A stretch of DNA of 34,581 nucleotides from Deltaproteobacteria bacterium (GCA_016219225.1 JACRBX010000316.1:1-34581), one strand, 5' to 3'. Counted from the stretch's first letter, positions 9,041 through 18,059 are shown. The notes: a model not told the origin generated them from the letters alone. Numbers and translations: made by a program.

Positions 9041-9907
9041 TCATTCCCCGAAAAGGCCTTTTGGCCGCAAAATGAAAATGATCAAAAGTGTGAGCATCGT
9101 GAAGGCATAAGCGAAGGTAGGGGCAACGGCAAAAGCCAAAACATTTTGTAGTACACCGACCATCAGTCCAGCTATTACAGTGCCCAGGATGCTCCCCATG
9201 CCTCCAAAAACCACGATGACAAATGCCATGATCATCGGAGAAAAGCCCATGGCCGGGTTTACCGAAGCAAGTGACCCAACCATGGAACCAGCTACCGCGG
9301 CGAAAGCGCCACCCAAAAAAAACACGGAAAAGGATACTCGATTTGTGTTAATTCCCACCAATTGGGCTGTTTCTGAATCTGAGCTTGCCGCCCTGATGGC
9401 CCGGCCAATTTTAGTCTTTTTTAGCACGGCAGCCATCGACAGAAGAATAATCAGACACAGCCCGGCCAATATTAATTTTTGTAAATTGGCATACAGGCCC
9501 CAGAACCTGAATACTTTCTGATTAGCTATGGCATGGATGTGAAGCTCTCTGGGGCCCATGATTATCCAGCCAATATTCTCTAGCGCATAATAAATCCCCA
9601 AACCAGCCACTAAAGCCACCCAATCTGCACTGCCCTTCAATTGCCGAAACACGCTCCTTTCTATGAAAACCGAAAGCCCTCCTGCCAGAACCATGGCAAT
9701 GAAGGTAGCCAGATAAATATTGAATCCCAACTTGGTCGCAAATATGTGACAGGCAAAGGCCCCCCACATATAGACTGCTCCGTGAGCCAGATTAATTATG
9801 CGATAGACACCGAAAATCAAGGTAAGCCCCAAGGCAACCAAAATGTAGCTGGTGCCGGTGAGCAACCCGTTCAGTATCTGCTGACTAATTATGTCAAATG
9901 TAAACAT
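9041..9907 (-). CDS. livH: Branched-chain-type ABC transporter permease LivH
   Basis: This is a 288-residue membrane protein if read from MFTFDIISQQILNG. An earlier in-frame ATG at 9940 would add 11 residues overlapping the upstream gene and gives no better ribosome site, so the shorter start is preferred. LivH landmarks are GLTLIFGVYRIINLAHGA near the N-terminus and a glycine-rich VVFGGMGSILGTVIAG near the end. It lies directly downstream of the molybdenum enzyme genes, linking uptake to catabolism. Confidence 0.9.
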   Translation of the reverse strand: MFTFDIISQQILNGLLTGTSYILVALGLTLIFGVYRIINLAHGAVYMWGAFACHIFATKLGFNIYLATFIAMVLAGGLSVFIERSVFRQLKGSADWVALVAGLGIYYALENIGWIIMGPRELHIHAIANQKVFRFWGLYANLQKLILAGLCLIILLSMAAVLKKTKIGRAIRAASSDSETAQLVGINTNRVSFSVFFLGGAFAAVAGSMVGSLASVNPAMGFSPMIMAFVIVVFGGMGSILGTVIAGLMVGVLQNVLAFAVAPTFAYAFTMLTLLIIFILRPKGLFGE

Positions 9908-9914
9908 GAAATTC

Positions 9915-10892
9915 TTAGTCGAAACAGCCCAGAACAGCATTGGTTACTAAAGTTTTCGCAACAGGGACCATGAAATCATTGTCGCCCAACGGCTGAGCCC
10001 CCTCAATTGCCGCCTCACCGGCACCTTCTGCAACCTCTCTGGATATTTCTTTCACGATCAAAAATTGTTCAGCAGAAACAGCACGGTACGGTTTTACATA
10101 GACCGCATTTAAACAAACCCGTGCCCCCGTAACGTGACCACCTGTGTTCCATAAAGCTGCGGCACAATTGACAATTGGAAAATCAATTGATTTCCTAAAA
10201 GCGAACTTCAAAAAAGTGCTCCTGCTTTTTTTGGGGAGTTTTGGAATGTGTATTTCGGTGACGATTTCGGCATCCCCAAGCACCGTCGTTTTCGTGACCT
10301 CAACCTGAAAAAAATCTTCAACCTTTATCCTTCTTTTCGATGTTTGTACATAGGCTCCAAGGGCCACCAAAGCCGGGGCCAGATCGCTTGGATGGACGGC
10401 CAAACACCCTTCTGGCACGCTGCCCCCGAATATGGAGTGGTATCGTTTGTCCCCTTCCCAGGCATAACATCGTCCCCCTCCTTTGCGTAAACAAGGAAAG
10501 CGATTTCCAGGGTTCCGATAATACCAGCAGCGAATGTCCTGGCTGATATTACCTCCAATCGTGCCCATCTCCCGAAGGTGAGGGGAAGCGGTTCTTCGCG
10601 CAGCCTGGGCCAAGGCCCTATATTTGTTTTTAATGGTCGGATGATGAGCAATGTCTTCCAAAACCGTCAGCGCCCCTATCCTAAGAAAGCCATCCTTTTC
10701 CTCAATTTCATTCAGGCCTTTAATCGTTTTTATATTGACCAAAGCCTCGGGATAGGTTGGAAGAATGCGGTCTTTCATCTTGCCGAGCAGATCCGTCCCT
10801 CCGGCGATCACCTTGGCCTTGCCCCGGTAGCGTTCCAGAATTGATACGGCCTCATCTATCGTCTTGGCATTAAAATGTTCGAAAGTCTTCAT
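9915..10892 (-). CDS. FAD-binding subunit of a molybdenum hydroxylase, with an extra 4Fe-4S loop (4-hydroxybenzoyl-CoA reductase beta type)
   Basis: This 325-residue subunit has the CoxM/HcrB FAD domain, with VIAGGTDLL near residue 29 and GTIGGNIS near 110. After GGNIS comes an insertion with cysteines at residues 122, 134, 142 and 163 (DIRCWYYRNP, FPCLRKGGG, RCYAWEG, EGCLAVHPSD). In the beta subunit of 4-hydroxybenzoyl-CoA reductase a comparable loop holds a fourth, [4Fe-4S], cluster that shuttles electrons between FAD and the 2Fe-2S centres. Carbon monoxide dehydrogenase and ordinary xanthine dehydrogenases lack it. Its ATG overlaps the TAA of the large-subunit gene by one base. The cluster is inferred from cysteine spacing. 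Confidence 0.87.
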   Translation of the reverse strand: MKTFEHFNAKTIDEAVSILERYRGKAKVIAGGTDLLGKMKDRILPTYPEALVNIKTIKGLNEIEEKDGFLRIGALTVLEDIAHHPTIKNKYRALAQAARRTASPHLREMGTIGGNISQDIRCWYYRNPGNRFPCLRKGGGRCYAWEGDKRYHSIFGGSVPEGCLAVHPSDLAPALVALGAYVQTSKRRIKVEDFFQVEVTKTTVLGDAEIVTEIHIPKLPKKSRSTFLKFAFRKSIDFPIVNCAAALWNTGGHVTGARVCLNAVYVKPYRAVSAEQFLIVKEISREVAEGAGEAAIEGAQPLGDNDFMVPVAKTLVTNAVLGCFD

Positions 10893-13342
10893 TAGCTTTC
10901 ACCCCTAATTTTTCCTAACGCTCTTAGAATTCTGCTGGGTGTAATAGGATAATCATCGATCCATATTCCTATGGCATTGTAAACCGCCGGACCCAAGAGA
11001 GCCGGAATTATAGTCGCCACATCCTCCCCAATCCCAACCAAACCGTAAGGTCCGAAACCCAATTTGGATTCCATAAGAATGGTGTCAATCGGCCCACAAT
11101 CTTCTATGGTCGCGATCTTGTAATCCAGCAAATTGCCATTGAGCATGACTCCAGTTACCGGATCATGGATCACTTCTTCCCATAAAGCCCTCCCTACACC
11201 CATGTAAGTTCCCCCGTACATCTGGCCTTCACAGGCCATGGGATTTATCGCCTTGCCGACGTCATTGACGTTGACCACTTTGGTTACGGTAATTCCTCCG
11301 GTTTCCGGGTCGACTTCCACTTCCATAAAATGGGCCTGCCGGATGAATCTTGGCCTAACTCCGCCCCGGTAGGCTCCTACCTGAACATGATAGCCATAGG
11401 CAAACATGGGTTCGCTGAAGGGCGTGCGCTCCGTTCCGTATAATTCATAAAAGACCATGGAGCCTTGATCCCCTGAAGGGCCTACGAATTCTGCCAGAGT
11501 CAGCCTTTTGGTCGGGTCTTTTTTGACGAAAATAACGCTTTCTTTGATGTCCAGATCTTCAGGCCTGCAATCTGGGAAGAAAGGCGGATAGCTGCCGCGC
11601 TGGGTTACGGCCCTAAGACTGGTAGCCGCTTTTAATATTTTTTCTCTCAAAATCCGTGCGGCATGTCTTACCGCGAAACCGTTAACGCTCATGTTAGTCG
11701 AGGAATCCGGGGTTGCGGTGAAGAAACCGGGATCAACATGGGGCCGGTAAAAAACATCCTCGATTTTCATACCTATTTCATCGGCAGCTATTTGACAGTA
11801 AGCCGTTTCGGCATTTACACCATTGTCACAACGCATTCCCAAGATTCTTAAGGTTCCGTCATTGCGCTCCAGGCGCAGAGCGATCTCTCCAGACCCGGCT
11901 GAGTCTTCCCATTCATGGTTCCATGTGAATCCTAACCCGTGCATCCGGCCATTGGGCAGCTTCCTGGCTCCGGGAGGATGCCAATTTTGGTCCCAGTTAA
12001 TCGCCTTCTTTCCGGCTTGAACACAATCCCGGAGACTACTAGTATCAGGAAACCCCATTTTTTTCTTTTCTTCCCTGGCCCACTCCATGTCATGTCCGTG
12101 AACACCATCGTTTTTCATCGCTACATCAATCGGGTCAAGTCCCAAATGGGTGGCCACATGATCAAAAACCAGGGTCAGTGTATGTGTATTGGGAAGCTGC
12201 TCGCAACGGACGGCTGTATTAGGACCTTTGTTGGTAAGGGCCAGAGATCGTTTTCCATAAAGGTTTGGAATTTTTGTGCATTCTTCTAGATGCAGAACCG
12301 GCCCTTGTCCACCCCACATGGGATTGGAATAAATTGTCTCTGCTTTTACAGCCATAATGGTCCCGTCTTTTTTGGCCCCAACCTTGTAATGATGAAAGCC
12401 CTCATCCATGGACCCTCCATAAAAATCCTCTCTTCGTGTGAAAGTCCATTTAATGGGTCGTCCGGTTCTATGGGATAAGATCGCGGCACAATAATTTCCA
12501 GCCAAGTTCCAACCGAATTGAGACCATCCGCCAAAGCTGGCCCCCTGATAGAGGATGTGGAGTTCAATCCGGTTCATAGGGATTCCCCCGAACCAGGAGG
12601 ATACCGCCCGTTTGACGATGTGAGGTCGTTGCTGTTTACACCAAATCTCTGGATATTCACCATTCCATCGCCAAACGCCACAAGGCCGTTCGGGGCTAAT
12701 ATAAGTATGTTGGGTTCGGCGGGAAGAGAAATCAAAAACCACGTCGGAATCCTGAAAACCTTTCTCAACGTCACCCCGACCCGACTCATAAACCGCTTCC
12801 AGATTGCTATCTGGAAAATCTTCAGGATTTACCAGAGGGGCACCGGGTTTCAAGCTGTCTCTCGGATCCAGGATAAAAGCACGCGTGGTCCATTCGACAT
12901 TTATAAGTTCCAAGGCCTCTTCGGCAATATCCTCTGATTCGGCGGCAACGGCTGCTCCGACCTCCTCCCCTTGAAAATGGGCCACACCAGGTAAAGGCAT
13001 CCTTGGAGAGACACCGTGACCGCCTAAGTCCTCTTCTACCTGGACCGAAGGATCGTCGTATCTGAGAATGGCCCGAATTCCAGGCAATGTCTCAGCTCTG
13101 CTGATGTCCATGCTTTTAATGGCGGCGTGGGGGTAGGGTGAAGTAAGAAACCGCATGTAAAGCATTCCTGGGAGTCGAATATCCATTGTGTAATTAGCAT
13201 AGCCACTGGCTTTCTCGATTCCATCCAGGCGGCGCACCCCACTGTTTCCGATATTGAGTTGCCTCTCCTCCGGGAGCGGATATCGGTCGAATGTCAAATT
13301 ATCCAACAGTTCTCTGGCTTTTTCTTTTTCGCTTTTAGCCAT
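10892..13342 (-). CDS. Molybdopterin-binding catalytic subunit, xanthine dehydrogenase / 4-hydroxybenzoyl-CoA reductase family
   Basis: This 816-residue catalytic subunit binds the Mo-pterin cytosine dinucleotide cofactor. Near the C-terminus GLVGIGEDV carries the conserved glutamate that acts as base in this family. The motif usually written GGGFGGK reads GASFGGW here, so one cofactor-contact loop is divergent. The start MAKSEKEKARELL at 13342 is chosen over a longer frame because GGAGGAGAGAGGTG lies just before it; it overlaps the small-subunit stop by 8 bases. The order small-large-FAD differs from hcrCAB naming but gives a complete three-subunit enzyme. The substrate is unknown; with the 4Fe-4S loop in the partner subunit, an aromatic acyl-CoA or N-heterocycle is plausible. 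Confidence 0.9.
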   Translation of the reverse strand: MAKSEKEKARELLDNLTFDRYPLPEERQLNIGNSGVRRLDGIEKASGYANYTMDIRLPGMLYMRFLTSPYPHAAIKSMDISRAETLPGIRAILRYDDPSVQVEEDLGGHGVSPRMPLPGVAHFQGEEVGAAVAAESEDIAEEALELINVEWTTRAFILDPRDSLKPGAPLVNPEDFPDSNLEAVYESGRGDVEKGFQDSDVVFDFSSRRTQHTYISPERPCGVWRWNGEYPEIWCKQQRPHIVKRAVSSWFGGIPMNRIELHILYQGASFGGWSQFGWNLAGNYCAAILSHRTGRPIKWTFTRREDFYGGSMDEGFHHYKVGAKKDGTIMAVKAETIYSNPMWGGQGPVLHLEECTKIPNLYGKRSLALTNKGPNTAVRCEQLPNTHTLTLVFDHVATHLGLDPIDVAMKNDGVHGHDMEWAREEKKKMGFPDTSSLRDCVQAGKKAINWDQNWHPPGARKLPNGRMHGLGFTWNHEWEDSAGSGEIALRLERNDGTLRILGMRCDNGVNAETAYCQIAADEIGMKIEDVFYRPHVDPGFFTATPDSSTNMSVNGFAVRHAARILREKILKAATSLRAVTQRGSYPPFFPDCRPEDLDIKESVIFVKKDPTKRLTLAEFVGPSGDQGSMVFYELYGTERTPFSEPMFAYGYHVQVGAYRGGVRPRFIRQAHFMEVEVDPETGGITVTKVVNVNDVGKAINPMACEGQMYGGTYMGVGRALWEEVIHDPVTGVMLNGNLLDYKIATIEDCGPIDTILMESKLGFGPYGLVGIGEDVATIIPALLGPAVYNAIGIWIDDYPITPSRILRALGKIRGES

Positions 13343-13937
13343 TTTCAACACCTCTCTCCTCCGCCTGCAGCTTTTTGGAAACCTGGAGAATGGCCTTGGG
13401 GTGCTGTGGATAGGTGCCACACCGGCATAGATTGCCACCTAGGGCTTCCTGAATTTCTTCCAGAGACGGATTAGGATTTCTGTCCAATAATGCCTTGGCA
13501 GTGGTCAAAAAACCGGGGGTGCAGTATCCGCATTGCATACAGTGGTTTTCCACGTAGGCTTCAATTAATGGGTGCTTGGCAGCGGCAATACCTTCCGCAG
13601 TTACAATTGATTTTCCGTCACACTCGATTGCCAGAACCATGCAGGACAAAATCGGGCGGCCATCCATAATTACCGTGCAGGACCCGCAGGCACCGCGGTC
13701 ACAAAACATCTTAGGGGAAGTCAGCCCGATTACATCATGGATTAGGTAGTTCAATGTCCATTCTGGCCTTACCAAAATCTGGAATTCTTCCCCATTAATT
13801 TTCAGCCTAGTCAAACCTTCTATCAATGGATCAGGTTCCTCCCTATGCGCCTGAAGGACATGTGTTTTCAGCCTTTCAAAATTTTCACAGAGTTCTGCAC
13901 AATACGGGCACAAGTACTTGCTTTTTTCCTCTTTCAT
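13335..13937 (-). CDS. 2Fe-2S subunit of the molybdenum hydroxylase with an N-terminal C2H2 zinc-finger-like extension
   Basis: Residues 45-195 are a standard CoxS-type subunit. The plant-type cluster uses C79, C84, C87 and C99 (FCDRGACGSCTV, LSCM), and the second 2Fe-2S cluster uses C136, C139, C171 and C173 (CMQCGYCTPG, CRCGTYP). Ahead of it, residues 1-40 form CPYC followed 12 residues later by H-x4-H (C10, C13, H26, H31), the spacing of a C2H2 zinc finger. Typical subunits are about 150-165 residues, so the extra 40 are real excess. The ATG has GGAG about 9 bases upstream. It is followed by the large subunit with an 8-base overlap. Confidence 0.9.
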   Translation of the reverse strand: MKEEKSKYLCPYCAELCENFERLKTHVLQAHREEPDPLIEGLTRLKINGEEFQILVRPEWTLNYLIHDVIGLTSPKMFCDRGACGSCTVIMDGRPILSCMVLAIECDGKSIVTAEGIAAAKHPLIEAYVENHCMQCGYCTPGFLTTAKALLDRNPNPSLEEIQEALGGNLCRCGTYPQHPKAILQVSKKLQAEERGVENG

Positions 13938-13950
13938 ACCCTCTCCAATC

Positions 13951-15213
13951 CTAATCCTGGTTGTAAGATGCCGGCTTTCCGGAAGACGGTATAGACTTCA
14001 GGCTCCTGAGCAATACCGATTGACTGATCCGACCTGCGAACGCTTCCCGAAAATATTGCAGACTGTCGCGCACCGGAGTAGGTGCCGACTGGCCGAGACC
14101 GCATAGTGAAGCGGAGGCCATTGGGGCACATGAGACCTCCAAAATCTCAAGGTCACCCTGGACTCCCTCGCCATTTACTAATCGGTCCAATACTTCGATT
14201 AAACATTCAATCCCTTCCCGGCATGGTGTACAAAGCCCACAGGATTCCTCGTTCAGAAACTCTATAGTTCTATAGAGGAAATCCACCATATCTCGGCTGT
14301 GGTCGAAGACGATCACGGCACCGGAACCCAAGACGGATTCATAGGCTAAGGGAATATCGATCATAGAAAAAGGAAGGACCCGCCCGGTGGAACCGCCCAC
14401 CTGAACCATCATAACGTCCTCTCCCCCGGCCAAACCAATCACAAGATCCTTGAGGCTGCTACCCATCTCCAACTCATAGATCCCGGGCCGGGAGACATCT
14501 CCGCTGACACAAAAAAGCTTGGTCCCCTTGCTTTCCTTGGTGCCCATCCGGCTATACCAATCAGCCCCATTCCGGATAATTAAAGGAACATTAGCCAGAG
14601 TCTCCACATTGTTAATAATAGTTGGAAAACCAAAAAGGCCGTTTACCGGTGGAAAAGGCGGTCGAAATCTGGCCTCGCCCCTCTTTCCTTCAATTGAATT
14701 CATAAGGGCCGATTCCTCACCGCATATATAAGCGCCGGCTCCTTCCCTGATTTCGATATCCAGTTCCTCCAATAATCCGCTGTCTTCGGCCTGCCGAAGA
14801 GCATTTCGCAGGCCCTCCAGTAAATAGCGATACTCCGCGCGGAGATATATGAAGGCTTTCTCCGCCCCAATGGCGAAAGCCGAGATCGCCATCCCCTCCA
14901 ACAAACTGAACGGGTCGTTTTGGATGAGAAATCGATCCTTGAAAGTGCCCACCTCACCCTCATCAGCGTTACAGATGAGATACTTTTTCTCCCCTTCGGC
15001 CCTTCCCGCCAATTCCCACTTTAACCCGCAGGGAAATCCGGCGCCGCCCCGCCCCCGCAAACCCGCCCGTTTTATCTCTTCAATGACCTGTTGGGGAGTC
15101 ATAGTTTTGCGAGCCTTTCGCCAGGCCTGCAAACCCTGTTTTGCCAAATAAGTATTTATGTCCTTAGGATCGATAAGGCCGCAATTCTCGGTTAAAATTC
15201 TTTTTTCAGACAC
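13951..15213 (-). CDS. NuoF-like NADH-binding FMN flavoprotein
   Basis: This 420-residue protein resembles complex I subunit NuoF and the flavoproteins of NAD-linked hydrogenases and formate dehydrogenases. GLRGRGGAGFPCGLKW (about residues 52-67) is the FMN/NADH loop, GAGAYICGEESALM lies in the nucleotide site, and ESCGLCTPCREG plus SLCGLG supply the [4Fe-4S] N3-type ligands. It lacks the C-terminal double ferredoxin domain that the second NuoF-like protein (33232-34581) has. It is sandwiched between a NuoE-like and a molybdenum-enzyme gene, so it probably moves electrons between NAD(P)H and the Mo enzyme or ferredoxin. Which direction is not visible. Confidence 0.9.
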   Translation of the reverse strand: MSEKRILTENCGLIDPKDINTYLAKQGLQAWRKARKTMTPQQVIEEIKRAGLRGRGGAGFPCGLKWELAGRAEGEKKYLICNADEGEVGTFKDRFLIQNDPFSLLEGMAISAFAIGAEKAFIYLRAEYRYLLEGLRNALRQAEDSGLLEELDIEIREGAGAYICGEESALMNSIEGKRGEARFRPPFPPVNGLFGFPTIINNVETLANVPLIIRNGADWYSRMGTKESKGTKLFCVSGDVSRPGIYELEMGSSLKDLVIGLAGGEDVMMVQVGGSTGRVLPFSMIDIPLAYESVLGSGAVIVFDHSRDMVDFLYRTIEFLNEESCGLCTPCREGIECLIEVLDRLVNGEGVQGDLEILEVSCAPMASASLCGLGQSAPTPVRDSLQYFREAFAGRISQSVLLRSLKSIPSSGKPASYNQD

Positions 15214-15233
15214 TGCTTGTTCCTCCAGTGGGG

Positions 15234-15662
15234 TTAATCAAATGATTTCAGGATCTTGGCAACCCTCTCCTGGTTGAGATCCCCATAGAGCACATCATCA
15301 ACAAGCATGGCGGGCGACTGGTCACATGCTCCAATGCAGTTGGTCAGCTCAAAACTGAACCGGCCATCGGGCGTTGTCTCTCCCGCATTGACTCCCAGAT
15401 AATCACCAATCCAAGAAGCTACCATTTCTGAGCGTTTTAAATGGCAGGGCACACTCTTACAAGATCGGACGACATGTTTGCCTTGAGGTTTTACAGAAAA
15501 GAATGTGTGGAATGTGACCACGCCGTAAACTTCGGCCACGGGAATACCGAGCCACTGAGCCATGGAAAACATAGAAGATTTAGAAACGAACCCTAATGTT
15601 CGTTGCTCTTCGGTGATCATCGCCAAGAGCGTATCCCTTTTATCTGTGGATATGCCGGTCAT
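15234..15662 (-). CDS. NuoE-like thioredoxin-fold 2Fe-2S subunit
   Basis: This 142-residue protein has the NuoE/HydC layout: a helical N-terminus with ITEEQRTLGFVSKSSM, GVVTFHTFFSVKP, then the four cluster cysteines in CKSVPC and CIGAC (C-x4-C and C-x3-C). It is somewhat shorter than complex I NuoE (about 166) but normal for the soluble modules. It lies 20 bases before the NuoF-like gene and 14 bases after the NuoG-like one. Confidence 0.9.
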   Translation of the reverse strand: MTGISTDKRDTLLAMITEEQRTLGFVSKSSMFSMAQWLGIPVAEVYGVVTFHTFFSVKPQGKHVVRSCKSVPCHLKRSEMVASWIGDYLGVNAGETTPDGRFSFELTNCIGACDQSPAMLVDDVLYGDLNQERVAKILKSFD

Positions 15663-15676
15663 TTTTAGCTACTCCT

Positions 15677-16312
15677 TTACCCTGTTTTAGTCAGTGCGCT
15701 GGTAGGACAAAAATCAACACACACACCGCATTCCAGACACTCGGTTTTATTTAGAGTCCCATCACAATCCACAACTACTTTGGAGGAAAAACCCCGGTAA
15801 GCCATCGAGAGAATATTCTTTTTCGCGATCTCCTTGCAGGCCCTGATACAGCGCCTGCAAAGAATACATTTTGAAAGATCACGCCGAACATAAGAATTGA
15901 TTTCCTCCACTGGATAAAGCCGGGGATTTTTAACCCGGAATCGAGGCAGCCCAATCTCCATCTCAGCGGCCAACCTATGGAGTTCGCAATTTCCGACATT
16001 CGAATCCATTACACAAGGCCCGGTGTGCGCGGTCAGTAACCACTCCAATACCGCTCGTCGCGCCTCCAATACCATAGGGGAGCCCGTAAATATGACCATT
16101 CCCTCGTTAATCGGGGTGTGGCAAGAAGCCACCAGACGTGGAGCACCTTTAACCTCAACCAGACAGATACGGCAATTTCCGCTGGGGGTTAATTCCGGGC
16201 TATGGCAAAGGGTGGGAATGTAAATTCCTTCATTTTTTGCTGTTTCAAAAATCGTTTTCCCCCGTTTCCCGACTATTTCCTTTTCATTGATTCTCAGGGT
16301 AATTTCTTTCAT
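15677..16312 (-). CDS. NuoG/HydA-like N-terminal iron-sulfur subunit (2Fe-2S, modified HxxxC motif, two 4Fe-4S)
   Basis: About 211 residues, equal to only the N-terminal iron-sulfur part of NuoG. A plant-type 2Fe-2S domain (CHSPELTPSGNCRICLVEV then SCH) is followed by HTGPCVMDSNVGNCELH, where the usual H-x3-C-x2-C-x5-C has Asp in place of the middle Cys. Two 4Fe-4S motifs follow (CILCRRCIRACKE and CLECGVCVDFCP). No molybdopterin domain follows, so catalysis must be supplied by a partner, presumably the Mo hydroxylase encoded downstream. I start at MKEITLR (16312), which has GGGGAAG upstream; an ATG four codons earlier lacks a ribosome site. Confidence 0.88.
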   Translation of the reverse strand: MKEITLRINEKEIVGKRGKTIFETAKNEGIYIPTLCHSPELTPSGNCRICLVEVKGAPRLVASCHTPINEGMVIFTGSPMVLEARRAVLEWLLTAHTGPCVMDSNVGNCELHRLAAEMEIGLPRFRVKNPRLYPVEEINSYVRRDLSKCILCRRCIRACKEIAKKNILSMAYRGFSSKVVVDCDGTLNKTECLECGVCVDFCPTSALTKTG

Positions 16313-16349
16313 TTGCTTCCCCATTAAATATTTCTAAGATTTTAAAGAA

Positions 16350-17108
16350 TTACCATGCCAGCCAGCCACCATCCACGGGCATTATCGTCCCATGGATAAA
16401 ATCTGAAGCCGAAGAGGCCAGGAATACAACGGCTCCGGCAATATCATTCGGAACCCCCCATCTGCCGGCCGGAATACGTTTTTGGATAAGATCATAACGG
16501 TCTTTATCTTCCTGGAGCGCTTTTGTAAACCCGGTGGCGAAATACCCGGGGGCGATGGCGTTAACATTGATCCCTTCGCCGGCCCAGGCATTAGAGAAAG
16601 CTTTGGTCAGCCCCACCAGGCCATGCTTGGAAGCGGTATAGGCCGGTATATTTATTCCTCCTTGAAAGGCCAGGATGGAGGCCACCGTAATAATTTTCCC
16701 CTGTTTTTTTTTGACCATCAGCTTGGCGGCTCCCTGTGACAATATAAAATTGGCGGTGAGGTTGATTTCCAGGGTGGTATCCCAATCCGCTTCCGAAAAA
16801 TCCAAGACGGGGGCCCTCGGACAAATCCCGGCATTGTTGACCAGGATATCCAGCTTATCCATTTTTTGTAAAACCGCCGGGATGACGGTCCTCGTTTCAT
16901 TTCTTTTGGTCAGGTCGGCCGGATAATGGAAATATCGTTTTCCCGTTGATAGGATAGCCTTTTCGATCCCCGGATCTCCTTGGCGGCTGACTACCGCCAC
17001 ATCCGCCCCGGCCTCGGCTAAGGCCTGGGCGATGGCGCCGCCGATGCCTTTGGTACCGCCGGTCACCAGGGCCACCTTCCCATCTATCCGAAATGCATCC
17101 AAAATCAT
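16350..17108 (-). CDS. Short-chain dehydrogenase, KduD-like
   Basis: This 252-residue classical SDR has the cofactor motif TGGTKGIG, NNAG, and catalytic YTASK. The flanks MILDAF.IDGKVALVTG and RIPAGRWGVPNDIAGAVVFLASSASD...VDGGWLAW follow E. coli KduD (2-dehydro-3-deoxy-D-gluconate 5-dehydrogenase, 253 residues) closely from memory. Close relatives act on many hydroxy or oxo acids, so no exact substrate is claimed. It sits between the oxoacid oxidoreductase genes and the NuoG-like gene, with short gaps consistent with co-transcription. Confidence 0.85.
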   Translation of the reverse strand: MILDAFRIDGKVALVTGGTKGIGGAIAQALAEAGADVAVVSRQGDPGIEKAILSTGKRYFHYPADLTKRNETRTVIPAVLQKMDKLDILVNNAGICPRAPVLDFSEADWDTTLEINLTANFILSQGAAKLMVKKKQGKIITVASILAFQGGINIPAYTASKHGLVGLTKAFSNAWAGEGINVNAIAPGYFATGFTKALQEDKDRYDLIQKRIPAGRWGVPNDIAGAVVFLASSASDFIHGTIMPVDGGWLAW

Positions 17109-17149
17109 TGGCAGTCCTTTTTATTTAAACATTCCAAAACCAATTGGTT

Positions 17150-18049
17150 TCAATTTAATAAACCGAACTTTTCGATGTTCCTGTCCGCAAGGGCCTGGAT
17201 CTGCCTGAGTGCTTCTGATCCCCCTTTTCCCGCAAATAAGTGTCTGAACCGTTTCTGGGGTTTTAAATAGGATTCCACCGGAATTTTTTGCTTAATTTTT
17301 CGAATGGTCTTGATTTGGCCCTCTTCCATTTCAAAGAGGGGAACCAAACCGCACTGAACCCCCAGCCTGCCGATTTCCAGGGTTTGATCGGAAGGAAAAC
17401 CCCAGACAGAGGGACAGGGTGTATCAATCTGGATATATCGGGAGCCGTGGTATGTCATGGCTTTTTTGACTTTTTCCCGTAAGTCCCTAAGATAAGCGGA
17501 TGAAGCAGTGGCTACGTAAGGGATCCCGTGAGCGGCTACAATAGCCGGAAGGTCTTTTTTGATTTGCCTTTTGCCCATGGAGGCCTTGCCGGCCGGTTCG
17601 GTGGTCGTCGAAGAAAATAATGGTGTGGCGCCGCTTCGTTGCCCCCCAGTGTTCATATAGGCCCCATTATCAACACAGATGTATAACACATCATCCTCAC
17701 GCTCCAGCATCCCGGACAGGGCACCAAACCCGATATCGAAGGTAGACCCGTCACCACCTATGACCAGAACCCTTACACTATCCTGCTTTTGGGCTTTGAG
17801 GGCCGCGGCGACGCCGGAAGCGACGGATGGGCCATTTTCAAACAGGTGATGGATCCAGGGAACACGCCAGGGAGAAAATCCATAGGGGGAGGAAAAGGTT
17901 TCCAGACAACCGGTGGGAGTCACTACAATAACTTCCTTCCCGGTGGCCCTTAAAATGTGTCTGACCGCCAAGGCCATACCGCAACCGTGGCAGGCCCTGT
18001 GACCTGAAACGAAGTAATCTTCTTTTTTTTGGTAAGGCTTCTTTCCCAT
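17150..18049 (-). CDS. porB: 2-oxoacid:ferredoxin oxidoreductase, beta (TPP-binding) subunit
   Basis: This 299-residue subunit binds thiamine diphosphate; the motif GDGSTFDIGFGALSGMLER with NGAYMNTGGQRSG is the TPP/Mg site of PorB. The N-terminal CHGCGMALAVRH carries two of the cysteines that hold a proximal [4Fe-4S] cluster. It oxidatively decarboxylates a 2-oxoacid to acyl-CoA with reduction of ferredoxin, working with the alpha, gamma and delta subunits encoded immediately upstream. It could be pyruvate, 2-oxoisovalerate or another oxoacid; I use the por symbol only for the subunit type. Confidence 0.9.
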   Translation of the reverse strand: MGKKPYQKKEDYFVSGHRACHGCGMALAVRHILRATGKEVIVVTPTGCLETFSSPYGFSPWRVPWIHHLFENGPSVASGVAAALKAQKQDSVRVLVIGGDGSTFDIGFGALSGMLEREDDVLYICVDNGAYMNTGGQRSGATPLFSSTTTEPAGKASMGKRQIKKDLPAIVAAHGIPYVATASSAYLRDLREKVKKAMTYHGSRYIQIDTPCPSVWGFPSDQTLEIGRLGVQCGLVPLFEMEEGQIKTIRKIKQKIPVESYLKPQKRFRHLFAGKGGSEALRQIQALADRNIEKFGLLN

Positions 18050-18059
18050 AATCGATCCC

